Positions 54,401 through 64,000 of a stretch of DNA of 64,000 nucleotides are shown here, one piece after another. The stretch's first letter is position 1. Each line of letters starts with the position of its first letter. Position numbers and translations under genes: made by a program. This DNA is from Ophiodon elongatus. Taxonomy: Eukaryota; Chordata; Actinopteri; Perciformes; Hexagrammidae. Below the pieces are notes generated by a model. It saw only the letters and a program-made list of their open reading frames with translations. It was not told the origin of the DNA and made no database searches. Location of the stretch: contig JACSYO010002062.1 in the NCBI GenBank assembly GCA_016806645.1, forward strand, positions 2,931,501-2,995,500, in the 5' to 3' direction.

Positions 54401-57400
54401 GGTCTCATCTGGCCACTGATTTACCTCTTGTCTTTGTCACTATGGCGACTAATGGATGTGTTTATCAAAATTTAAATGATGGCCTGCATTCATATGTGTG
54501 CGTGCATTAAAGGGAAAGGATACATGGACACATGCCGCAAGGTTTACTCTACTTTAATAGCCCTTTTGAGATGATAGCGGCCGATTAAAATCTTGTATCA
54601 GCAGGTTGGGGCTAAAAGAGCAGTAATGGCTTCGATGCCCCCCTTAATTGAATCTAGGCAGAAAAACAAGAGGAGGCAGAGGAAGATACACTGCATCTTA
54701 TCAGGGAGTCTTGTTCTTAGAGGTTGTCTTGATCTTGTTACATCTCTTAAAGACCCCCTCGATGATATATATATTTTTCTTTTTGATTCAATAAAACAGG
54801 AATTAAAAGCATAAATTCAAGTATTTAGGATGGCGAAAGGCTTCAGAGCAAACCTCTCGACCATGCCACCGTTTACATTCCCCCACAAGTTTTGTGTTGT
54901 GTAATGCCCCCCCACCCACTCCCACCCATATTTTGACATGTAACCCAAACACCTCCCTTCCCTCCGGTGTCTGATTCAGTGAAGCACTCCATCACGTGTG
55001 CTGTGTTTCAGCAGGCTCGGCCAGTGCTAAAGTATAAAGTGTATCATATATTAGACGCAAAGTCTTTAGTCAGCACTCCTGCTTGGGGAGATCCAGAGGA
55101 CAAGTGTTCATTTCCTGAGTGATTCATAATGCTTAGATTGCATTACCTTGCATTTGGAGTGTGACAGAATAAAAAGCCCCCCCCCTCTTGCCCCTTTAAT
55201 TCAAAACTTTAAAAAAAAAAAGCCATTAAATATGAACGTTTTACGCTTTATTTTTTATTGTTTTGAAACAGTTTTCAGCCATATTTCCATCAGTCACTCT
55301 ACTGCGTGACGGTTAATCCAATAGTTGGTGATTTACTCAACAGTGTGCGATAATGCTGACTCATGGTCGTGCCTTTGTAGGTTTGCCCTGACGGTGATGG
55401 TGTTTGTGAACTATGGAGGAGGAGGCTACTGGTTCTTTCAACATGCACCATGGAATGGTTGAGTAAAGTATAAGACATACACACAGTTTTGTTTCCCTTC
55501 ATCTACTATTCAAGTAGATTTATTAGCCGAAAGGACAACAGCTGACAGTGGTCAGCCTGTTTCGAGCAAGGAGCCGATACTTTATAACATTAATGTACGC
55601 CTTCTTTCACATTAAGCCAAATGTGTAATGAATGTGTGAACCCAAAGCTATTATTCAATGGCGGCGTCCTCCTCATCATATCTGCAACATTCTCTGACCT
55701 GTTGTCACTAATTATGGTAAATGAAGTGTCAAACCGAACACACAGGATGCCATTCCTCAAATGAGCCAAATCAAAGGCATAATCCATAGAATTTGATTGT
55801 TATTAACAACCAGGGAGGAGACGAGAAAGAGGCGGGATGAATGTTTCAATGGCATGCTGGGAGAATGTATGGGAGGGGCAGTGAATGTGTAGCACTCGCC
55901 TCCTGCAGCAGCCGCTCTTGAGGGTGCCCCGGAGCAATGTAAATAATGTAAAATGAAAAAGTTTTTAAAAACTGAAAATGTCACTCCAACTTTTATGAAA
56001 TCCTTGTCCTGTGTTTCGGGGTGTTCTCAATTAAAATCTTATAATAGCCTCGTTGCCACATCTACAAGGGTGTATTGATTTCAGGGGTGGTTTGATTAAT
56101 CTTCTCCTTCCTGCTGTCACAGGAGTGTAAATATTTATTCACCTTTTGAAAATGGAAAGTTAACGACTGAAGCAACACTTTAAGGACATAACATTGTTCT
56201 TAATTTACCTTGTAGTCATTTTGGATTGCAGGGATTAGAAAAGGAACTGTGTTTAACGGCATCCACTTCAGGTTTCTGCGTGTCTATTGATACTAATGTA
56301 TGCTTCTGGATTTATTGCAGGTCTAACTGTGGGAGATATTGTCATGCCGTGGTAGGTTTGCCAAAGAGGACTGTCATATATTTTCAGCTCTATTTTAATA
56401 TGTGCACGTTTGGGTGCATACTGTATGTACACGTTTTAAATAGACACTACTACTACTATTGTTTCTTCCAGGTTTGTGTTTGTTATTGGGACTTCAGTGG
56501 TGTTGGCTTTCAGATCCATGCAGAGGAGAGGAGTTAGCCGCCTGCAGCTGCTGCGCAAGATGACGTGGAGAACAGTCGTCCTCCTGATGCTCGGCTTCTG
56601 CTTCCTGAACTACTCTCCACGAGACGGACCGCGTAGGTGCAAAACATGTAGCACAGGATGGAACAAATACATTGTGCTTTTTCAGTTTACTGTTTGTTTT
56701 GTTCTATACTGGAGAAAAATGGTTAAAACACAGACTCTGGTACAGTATGTCTAATAATATGTCCACTTGTTACATGTACAGCACATTAGCGCCCTCGTAG
56801 AACAGAACTCAGGCTTCTCTTGCGTTAATGCACCTGTTCGTCTGAAAGATGAAGCTCGGTAAAAACAAACTGCGTTGGCTTTATATTACGTGACATCTAA
56901 TAATTTTGACGCAGATTCTGAAACAAGACCAGAACGACTGGTGGATAAATCCATTCGACAGATGACAGAAAATATATACATGCATATATATAGCTATATG
57001 CAGAACATTTGATCATTGATGAATTAACACTTTTTCTTGATTTAGCTTTATAGCAAACTGAATATGTTTTGGTTTTTGATTGTTAGAGCACAAAACAAGA
57101 CATGTATTAATATTAGCTTGGGTTCTAGGAATTGTCATCTGCATTTTTCATTGTTTTCTTAAGTTTTACAGACTGAAAAAATCATCACACAGCTTATATT
57201 TAGTATGTTCATGATATGCACGAACTAAATGTATTGTTTTCACAAACTGCCGTCAGTCATGTGACAAAGACAAAGATGTGTTCTGATCCAGATGTGTGAT
57301 AAAAGCCAAAGCTGCGTCGGGCTAAAGGAGGGGAAGCAGGCTGAGAGAAAAATCCCCCTTTCATCGTCCACCTGGGGATGCACAGGGCGCCCTGCACACA

Positions 57401-60400
57401 TTAGCCATCCCCAGTGCTAATGGACTTTCCTGGGTGAAGGTCTGCGTAACTGGGTTAACAAAAATATTATTATTGTGTGTGCAGTCTCAAAACCCAGCAC
57501 CAGGGGACGTTTAACACAGGCAGATTGAGCAAAAACAACGGCTGCGGTAATGGACAATTACAAACAGATAGTGTTACAGTCTTCAGCCCCATGCAGCTGC
57601 TGGGGAGGCTGCTGCTGGAGCTGATCATAACAGCACACTGACTTTTACCATAAACTGCAGCTTTGCCCTCTATCTCCAAGGACGACCTCGGCAGTTCAGT
57701 CCCAGGGTCTGATCTAATAAGAGAGTGGAGTCATAGCAGCTCAATACGTTAAACCGCTTCAACGAGACAAAAGAAGGTGTTAACCTTTGACAGAAACTAT
57801 GAGTCATTTCAAATAAACGCCGCTACGGTTAGATCATCATTGTCAAAGCAGTGACCTTGAAACTTACAATTTTGGTTATTTTATGTTTTATCTTGTCACG
57901 CAAATGAAAGATTTACACACTACGTTGTTGGTTTAAATAATTAGAAAGCACTTGATTTAATGGATGAAATCCACGTTCAATTAGATCAACTAAAAATGTA
58001 ATTGTGGTGAAGCTAAACACATGGCCGTTTCCTCTTCATCAGTCAAAAACATGATTTTGCTCAAGGGTGACAGTGCGTCTTCAATATTTAATCTTTGACT
58101 ATTGGCATCTGTTTTGGATGGTTACAAGTTGCAAGAAAAGATCAGTCGGATGAAGATGAGGTCAGAATAAGAAAAACACTCTTTTTAAAATGTTTTTGGT
58201 TCAGACTTGCTGATGACTTTATTGCTTTCTGCTCTCTTCCACCATAGAATCATTATCTTATTTGATCTACCACTGAAAGTGCTCAGAGATGGGAAGTAGA
58301 CAGCAAAGCTTTCACTTCGTAAACGATATTGAGCGTCAAAAAAGGGTCTCAATTCCAAACCCCCTCCCTCCCAAAAAACCTACAGAAATTAATCAAAAAG
58401 TGAAACAAAAGATTTTACAGTTTCCTGCAAAACTGTGACTTTCAGGATTGTTTTTGATTTAAGTGACAGATAAAGTAAGTTATCCGGGTGGAGGTGTAAC
58501 CAGCAGATGTAAGAAATGTGTCATAAGTAAGAGCTTCCTCTTTTCCTATGAAAGGAGAGATTTCCGCCTCTTATTTGATTTGTCCGGATCAATGATTGGG
58601 ATTACATGGTTTTCATGGCACTTTGTGCGGCAAAGAGGTTTTCAATTAACTAATGTGTAGATTACCATCAATCTCCATTTTACCCCCCCCCCTCCCACCC
58701 TCCGCCCCCGAATTTGTCGAGACAAAGAGATAACTGGGAATCTTTGATTAGCTTCCCAGGTTCTTGACATGTCCGTATCCTGAAGGCTGACACCATTTCC
58801 CAGTGTGACGAGCTGTCCATCATCCTCCTTCAGCAATTAGTAGTACAACGATAGAGAAGAGGTTCTCATGTCCTCCACCATTAATCTCCTGATTTATGAT
58901 TTGCTCAGATCAGCAGGAAAAGCTTCACACCACTGAGTTGTATCTGTGCTTGTACATGAGTTGTTCATCATTGGGCATCAAGGGACTTGTGGTTGTTCAT
59001 GATGTGTGTGCTGTTGACCGTGTTTCAGTGTCCTGGTCCTGGCTGAGGATCCCTGGAGTGCTGCAGCTTCTGGGCTTCACCTACTTTGTTCTGTCTCTCC
59101 TGCAGACTTTCTGGGGCCAGAAAGAAATCCCACTGAGATCGGTGAGCAGCTCTGTCAAGTCCACTTTAATCTGTCATTACACACCAGGGGAACAAAGGAA
59201 AAAGTCCAGCCTGAAACAACACATTTATAAAAAAGCTAATTTGCTGCCACGGTGCACCTTGGATTCCTCGGTCCATTGTTATTGTTGGGATAAGTGGCCA
59301 AACATGCATCAAAATACAGTTGTTAAACGGTGTCAGGGAAGATGAGCAGAAGATTGTGTGTGTCCTGTGATGCAGAATCCCTGGTGGAAACCCGTCCAGG
59401 ATCTGGTCCTGTACTGGCCACAGTGGCTGATTATCATCCTGCTGGAGACTGTGTGGCTCTGCATCACTTTTCTCATGCCCGTACCCAACTGCCCTACGTG
59501 AGTCCAAACAAGGTTCTCTGTTGCGTAACTGACCACGTGCAATCCTCTCATTAATCAACTGCACACATATGCTAAAAGTGTAAATCTCTCCATGCTGAGA
59601 TGATCTCCAGTTGGGGCTGCGAGCTGCGGTGTTAATGTGCACCTTGTGTTGCCGGTGTTATGAACCGCTGTGATTTATGGGCCTGTGGTGGATGCTTCAG
59701 AGGGCATAATTAGCCAATCTCAGTCTGTCATGTGCAATAAGAGGAGCGGAGGCAGAGGATCCATCTTCCTCGCTCGGCGTCTTCTGCTCAGTGCTGCTTT
59801 TTTCTGTGTGTGTGTGTGTGTGTGTTTTTCCCCCCATTTCTGTGACCCTGCATAGCATGTTAGAATAGTTTGAGTTCAAATAGTAGCACTGTTTTTTTTT
59901 TGTGGAATATGAGGATGATAATGATGCATTTTATTTATAGGTGCCCTGAAGGACACCTTGCAGGCACAGTTAAAAAATGAGCAGCAGTGAATCATAATAT
60001 CAAACAAAACAGAAATATACAATAATAAGTGGATGCATTGATTAATAAGTGAATATCTTGCAAAAGAGACACAGAACAGCTGAAGGCTGAGTCTAGGCCC
60101 CATGGTAGTCAACGATATGTGGCGAACACAAATCTCATACAAAGCTTAAAGCAGTCGGATAGAACTGCCTGTCTCGTGTTCCTTGCATTTTGTTTAATTA
60201 TTTAATTATTTAATCATTCATTATTTTGTTACCTTTTCAATGCTATAAAATGTTCTTTTAATACTGATTTTTCTACATTGTTTGCTATCAGAGGGTATTT
60301 GGGAGCTGGTGGAATCGGTGATAACGGTCTTTACGCAAACTGCACTGGAGGCGCAGCAGGATACATTGATCGCTGGATGTTTGGGGATAACATGTACAGA

Positions 60401-62185
60401 TACCCCACATGCAAAGTAAGATCTTTTTCACACACACACCATTTATTATTTCCTCAATCTATCTTAAAACCTTACAGGTGGAATTAAAACAACCCTTGTT
60501 GGTCCTTTTCATTTTGCTTTTTCTAGGAAATGTATCACACCACGCAGCCCTTCGACCCAGAGGGTGTTCTGGGTACAATCAACTCCATTGTCATGGGATT
60601 CCTGGGGATGCAGGTAGGATGGATCATTTATTTAAGATCAGTATCATTTTGTTTTCACTTAGTTCCAAATTTGCTATTGCTAGGAATAGGAGTAATGTTT
60701 TTCATGATACTGTATTTTGCAAATGTTAAGTTTAGCTCACTTTAGGTTATTTATTGAATAATAATGAAGGCTAATTAAAGGGTCAGGTCAACCTTAATGG
60801 GTTTTGTGATATCTGACATTTCATTTGTGAAGCTCAAACCATTTGAAAATTCACATTTGAAAAACTCCAGTTTAACAGTCTGTCTTTCCAGAAACGGTGA
60901 CAGTCCGTGAGTGTAATCCAGAGCCCACCATTAAGAATAGATGTTAAAGGGGAAACGGAAAACTTTTCAACTAGCATTTCCAAGTATTATTTTTGTTGGC
61001 ACCACCGTCGCAACTGAATAGCTCTCCATTTTCCTCCGACCCTAGAGTAAGAAAAAAAGGTTGTGAGCAAGTGACCTGGAACAGTTTTCGGAAAGATATG
61101 TTGGTTTTGTGTTTCATAAATGTCTTTATTTCAGCACTTTGAGCAAACTAAATTTAATTACAAGAGATGCTTAGGACAGATTCAGAAAAGATGGTGAATC
61201 TAATTTGATCTGTACATTTGGTCATAGTTAAAGCTGCGTTGTTATGTTATTTGTTTTTTGTTGATAGCAGAATCCAAATCCAGTGTAGCAGAGCGCTGCA
61301 CACACACATCGACGCAACTTATAGGAACGGCTTTTATTAAAACAATGTCATACTTAAAGTACCAGTACTAATAAAATAGGCTATCGTACCGTTTTTAACG
61401 GCAGGGTATTACCATTCCTTTCTAGTATCGGTGTACCATTCAACACTGGAAGAGAGGGGCCGGCGCTACTGAGAACAAATCCATAAATCGTTCTGAGGCA
61501 CAAATGTACACATCCACACCTCCTAGTAGTGGTTACCTCTGTACTTAAACAAAGATCATGTGAGCGACTCTTTCCCGCCTAATTGTAAGTGCACAGCTGC
61601 CCCCCTTTAATGACAAAATGTTGTGAGGAAAAAGTGCGGAGAGAGCTTTTGGTCTTTAGACCTGAGCTTCTGATGGCGACTGTGTCACTTATAACCATTT
61701 GTGTTGTGGGAAGGAGCCATTCAAAAGCAGCCACATTGCTCAATTCCCGGTGGGCGGTTAGCCCTGAGCCCTTCAGTCAGCGAGTCTTAGACGACACGCC
61801 AGGTGTCCGCTGCCCTCCTCTGTGCTCGCCCGTGCTAATGTCCTCAGCTGAAACGTATTCATCACCACCAAATTAATCAGAGGGTGTGGATGACTCCCAC
61901 CCCACATCTGGCTCAACAGGATAGGAGAAATGTGACCGCCACGTCAGGGACACGGCATTGGCACCCACGTCCCAGGCCTATTTGGTTACACAAGGACAAA
62001 TACATGTGCACAGCGGTTGTTGGTGTTTACATGGCATTTCTCATTAAATGTATGATTAAATGAGTCGTGGTGTCTGTGCTTATCTCTGAACTCTCTTTCT
62101 ACCACAGGCCGGGAAAATTATCATTTTCTACAAGGGGAGGAACATCCACATCCTGTGTCGATTCCTAGTGTGGGCCGTCCTCCTG
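46179..62185 (+). CDS. HGSNAT-family heparan-alpha-glucosaminide N-acetyltransferase, 5' 14 exons (partial)
   Basis: Lysosomal multipass enzyme that moves acetyl from cytosolic acetyl-CoA to terminal glucosamine of heparan sulfate. Exons 46179-46260, 46597-46691, 47252-47373, 48334-48452, 50355-50590, 52384-52466, 55381-55457, 56321-56351, 56472-56632, 59029-59141, 59376-59497, 60292-60415, 60527-60613, 62108-62185 join in phase to 510 aa. Human HGSNAT is about 635-663 aa, so some 125 remain outside the window. A signal peptide opens it (ASLTFLILVTSS). A lumenal domain with NxS/T sites follows, then the first membrane span near 141-162, LLSLDTFRG, VMVFVNYGGGGYWFFQHAPW with the active-site His (267 here, 269 in human), RIPGVLQLLGFTYF, NCTGGAAGYIDR and GTINSIVMGFLGMQAGKI. 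The cytosolic loop differs strongly from HGSNAT, so it may be a paralog rather than the ortholog. Confidence 0.9.
50355..50590 (+). CDS. HGSNAT-type exon 5: first membrane span and cysteine-rich loop
   Basis: Starts LLVAALLLAAITLLCVATPY (membrane span) and continues through IYRYPYVSYIIHNEN to a cysteine-dense basic stretch, CCPICRRRCTSKCIKTMSC (residues about 191-209). It ends at a strong GTAAGT donor in phase 0, which fits exon 6. A shorter version ending at 50,424 (CAG/GTACCC) would end in phase 1 and not fit exon 6, so I prefer the long exon. Human HGSNAT has no comparable Cys cluster as far as I recall. Confidence 0.75.
51800..52085. repeat. probable percomorph interspersed repeat in HGSNAT-type intron 5
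   Basis: AAAAGACTGTCAGACAAAGT, AAATATTGGACTTACTCGTC and ATGAATGCTAAAGTTTCAGC followed by CTGCTAGATGTGTGAATGTA match a repeat I recall from many perch-like fish loci. Degenerate, no coding capacity; the edges are approximate. Confidence 0.45.
52384..56632 (+). CDS. HGSNAT-type exons 6-9: catalytic loop region
   Basis: Exon 6 ends in RLLSLDTFRG, the family signature at the start of the core. Exon 7 carries VMVFVNYGGGGYWFFQHAPW with the catalytic His. Exon 8 is a 31-bp microexon (LTVGDIVMP). Exon 9 encodes the next spans (FVFVIGTSVVLAFRSMQRRG, TWRTVVLLMLGFCFL). Split codons at each junction give Gly, Gly and Trp, which match the conserved residues, so the microexon is well supported. Confidence 0.9.
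59029..62185 (+). CDS. HGSNAT-type exons 10-14: core membrane region
   Basis: Five exons encode LRIPGVLQLLGFTYFVLSLL, then PQWLIIILLETVWLCITFLM, GYLGAGGIGDNGLYANCTGG, AAGYIDRWMFGDNMYRYP, FDPEGVLGTINSIVMGFLGM and AGKIIIFYKGRNIHILCRFL. All are collinear with human HGSNAT. The last donor (GTACGT after 62,185) is in phase 0. No further exon appears in 62,186-64,000, so the gene continues beyond the window. Confidence 0.92.
59808..59826. repeat. short (TG)n tract
   Basis: About nine TG units in HGSNAT-type intron 11. Confidence 0.85.
60770..61460. other. non-coding intron segment, possibly old repeat
   Basis: Part of the 1.5-kb intron between exons 13 and 14. The right part (GTATCGGTGTACCATTCAACACTGG) resembles the end of a fish DNA-transposon relic, but I cannot define a partner arm. 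No exon. Confidence 0.25.
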
Positions 62186-63369
62186 GTACGTTACATCATG
62201 TGGAGGCTTTAAACACAGCTGGGAAAGTAAATGAGTCTAAAAGTCAATTGATAATTTAAAACCAAGACAACAAATCACTTAAAACATCGTCCATGCCTCC
62301 GTGACTCACACAGAGCTGAGCACTTTTATGGTTTTGCCTTGCAACGTGTTTTCCTGCCTCTCGGGTATTAGTCATAGCCGTCGAAAACCATTCATTAGCA
62401 GGAATGTGTTGAGGATATGTCTGTGATCTCTGTACAATTAAACAACATCCATGTGTGGCTGTGTTTCCGGGCAGGCATGGGTATCCAGTGCCTCAAGGGC
62501 ATGTGCACTGTCTCACATTGACTGTGTGCCTCACATGTGGTTTTAGATTAGAAGAGTTGTGCATATTACTTACAGTCCATTGCAGTCAGTAGCATCGGAT
62601 GAAGAGAATGGCTAATTCATAAGCCTGCACACTAAGTCTCAACAAATATTTACAGACCAATCACATGACAGTATGGATACAGTGGAGGAACAGAACTAGA
62701 TCAAAGTCCATTCAAAAGATGAAATTCTTCATAAATCTTCTGAGAGAGCATTTGTGGTCATATTTGTTTTTGGATCTCTGTTCATTCTGGGTGGTCTCAA
62801 AACACAAGAAGAGGCAAGCTGGCCTCTATTTCATTGAGAGGGGGAATGTGTCCCACAGGGAGAAGCCAAGTGTTATACGAGACGGCCCGTTTTGCATTTC
62901 TAAACCTGTGACAGGAGGCTGTTGAGTCTGCTCTAACGAGATTGACAGATATCCGCGTAGAAAGGCCTGGCTTTGCTGAGCTGTACTAGGCCAATGTGCG
63001 TACAGTGAGACGCTGCAGAGATGTAGCCGGTTTGCAAAGTGTTGTTCGTAGCAGCCTGCATGCCGCGGAGGCAGACATCCTGAGCTGGCAGTGCTGTGAC
63101 CTGAAGCGACGATGGAGCTGGAGGAGCTGGCTGCGTCACTCAGCCTTTGAAATCAAAGTGTCCAGGATGAAAGGGAGGGGTCAGTAGGAAAACACAGGAG
63201 CAGAGCCCATTAGTTTTAAGTTATGTTGTTTATTATTTTCCGATATCAGGTTCCTGCAGATTTGCATAACTGTTTGACCAATGTGATTAAACCCCACTGA
63301 AGGTTCTTAAAATAAGTAAACAATTTCATCCATTGACTTAGTTTTATCACTGCTACGTCTGACGTGTAG

Positions 63370-63540
63370 GTAAGTCAAGTTGATTTGTGTAGCCCAGCAT
63401 CACATGCAATATCTCAATGGAATTTTCAGGCACATGATACTAATGGCTCCTCTTCTGGCCCATACTTTCCACAAAGAAAAAAGAAATACCACCAAAAAAC
63501 CTCAACATGCAAGAAAACAAGACGAGGTTACAGCCATGCT
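63370..63540. repeat. degraded SINE-like repeat
   Basis: GTTGATTTGTGTAGCCCAGC followed by ATCACATGCAATATCTCA and, later, ACCAAAAAACCTCAACATGC follows the outline of a common fish repeat (TTTATATAGCCCAATATCAC... ending in a short AAAAACC region). It is heavily mutated. Confidence 0.4.
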
Positions 63541-63584
63541 CGCAGCTCTGTGGGGCTGCATATTATATTTATATATATATATAC

Positions 63585-63960
63585 TTTGAGCTAAATGATA
63601 ACATGCTCACAATAACAACATGCAAACATGTTATGTTTAGTATGTTCATGGATATAGTTTTGTGTGTTGCATGCTTACATTTGCTAATAGAACTAAATAC
63701 AAAACACAGCTATGGCTACGGCTGATTGTTATATCATTAGTTTAGCAGATATTTGGTCATAAACCACAGAGTTGAATGTTAAGATTTTGTTATCGAGTAT
63801 TTGAATATATCCTTCAGGGGAGCCTGAATGTTTTTTACGGTGATCCATCCTATAAATGTCCAAACATTTCACTCAAAACTACAAATTTGGACCTCATTGC
63901 GGTGTTCGAGGAAATTAAAGTCGGGCCTCAACAAAGTCTTTAAGATTCATACATCTGGGA
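63585..63960. repeat. degraded percomorph repeat (GGTCATAAACCA family)
   Basis: Marker strings: GCATGCTTACATTTGCTAAT, GGTCATAAACCACAGAGTTG, CTTCAGGGGAGCCTGAATG and AACATTTCACTCAAAACTAC. In this order they are characteristic of a very abundant interspersed repeat of perch-like fishes. The copy is old and has no open frame. Confidence 0.65.
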
Positions 63961-64000
63961 ACAATGAATATATATACCAGATTATGCACATTATTTTTGT

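Larger units (their letters stand above)
62186..64000. other. HGSNAT-type intron 14, partial
   Basis: No exon with family resemblance on either strand. The left half is unique-looking DNA and the right end is occupied by degraded repeats (see the entries at 63,370 and 63,585). Confidence 0.6.

Noticed and set aside
1..64000. CRISPR arrays, operons, phage or viral genes, tRNA or rRNA genes
   Set aside because: No spaced palindromic repeats, no bacterial gene spacing, no retroviral or polymerase motifs in any frame I examined, and no tRNA A/B-box pair noticed. The tandem repeats are micro- and minisatellites.

Overview
The window is vertebrate nuclear DNA, almost certainly from a ray-finned fish of the percomorph type. 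All real genes are split by GT-AG introns of roughly 0.1 to 3 kb, simple repeats (CA, GT, CT, AAT) are dense, and several interspersed repeats match families I know from perch-like fish genomes. There is no bacterial, phage or viral operon. I rebuilt each gene by joining exons whose phases agree and comparing the protein with the known vertebrate family; no alignment program was run.

Layout, left to right. (1) 1-17,110: 3' half of sorbs1 (CAP/ponsin, + strand), with linker exons, a 1,452-bp symmetric cassette exon, three SH3 domains, the stop codon at 13,838 and a long 3'UTR. (2) 17,110-19,290: intergenic. (3) 19,292-26,075: complete pdlim1 (CLP36/elfin, + strand), PDZ and LIM domains, 322 aa in 7 coding exons. 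(4) 26,320-27,470: neurog3 (- strand), a single coding exon plus a 5'UTR exon and a TATA/CCAAT promoter, tail to tail with pdlim1. (5) 27,540-31,800: gene-free intergenic DNA. (6) 31,800-42,910: complete sgpl1 (sphingosine-1-phosphate lyase, + strand), 565 aa in 14 coding exons, with two possible first exons. (7) 42,910-45,400: complete pcbd1 (pterin-4a-carbinolamine dehydratase/DCoH, - strand), 102 aa in 4 exons, its poly(A) site abutting that of sgpl1. (8) 46,179-64,000: an HGSNAT-family lysosomal acetyltransferase gene (+ strand), first 14 coding exons (510 aa); the last part lies beyond the window.

The genes are not a functional operon. They are a linkage group: sorbs1-pdlim1 and neurog3-sgpl1-pcbd1 both map to human 10q but far apart there, while human HGSNAT is on 8p. 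The most interesting points are a long cassette exon in sorbs1 resembling the neural exon of SORBS2, the two interchangeable 12-nt first coding exons of sgpl1, the nearly overlapping 3' ends of two convergent gene pairs, an HGSNAT-type gene at the pcbd1 locus with an unusual cysteine-rich loop, and microsatellites sitting directly at splice sites. I did not find a new multi-gene system.
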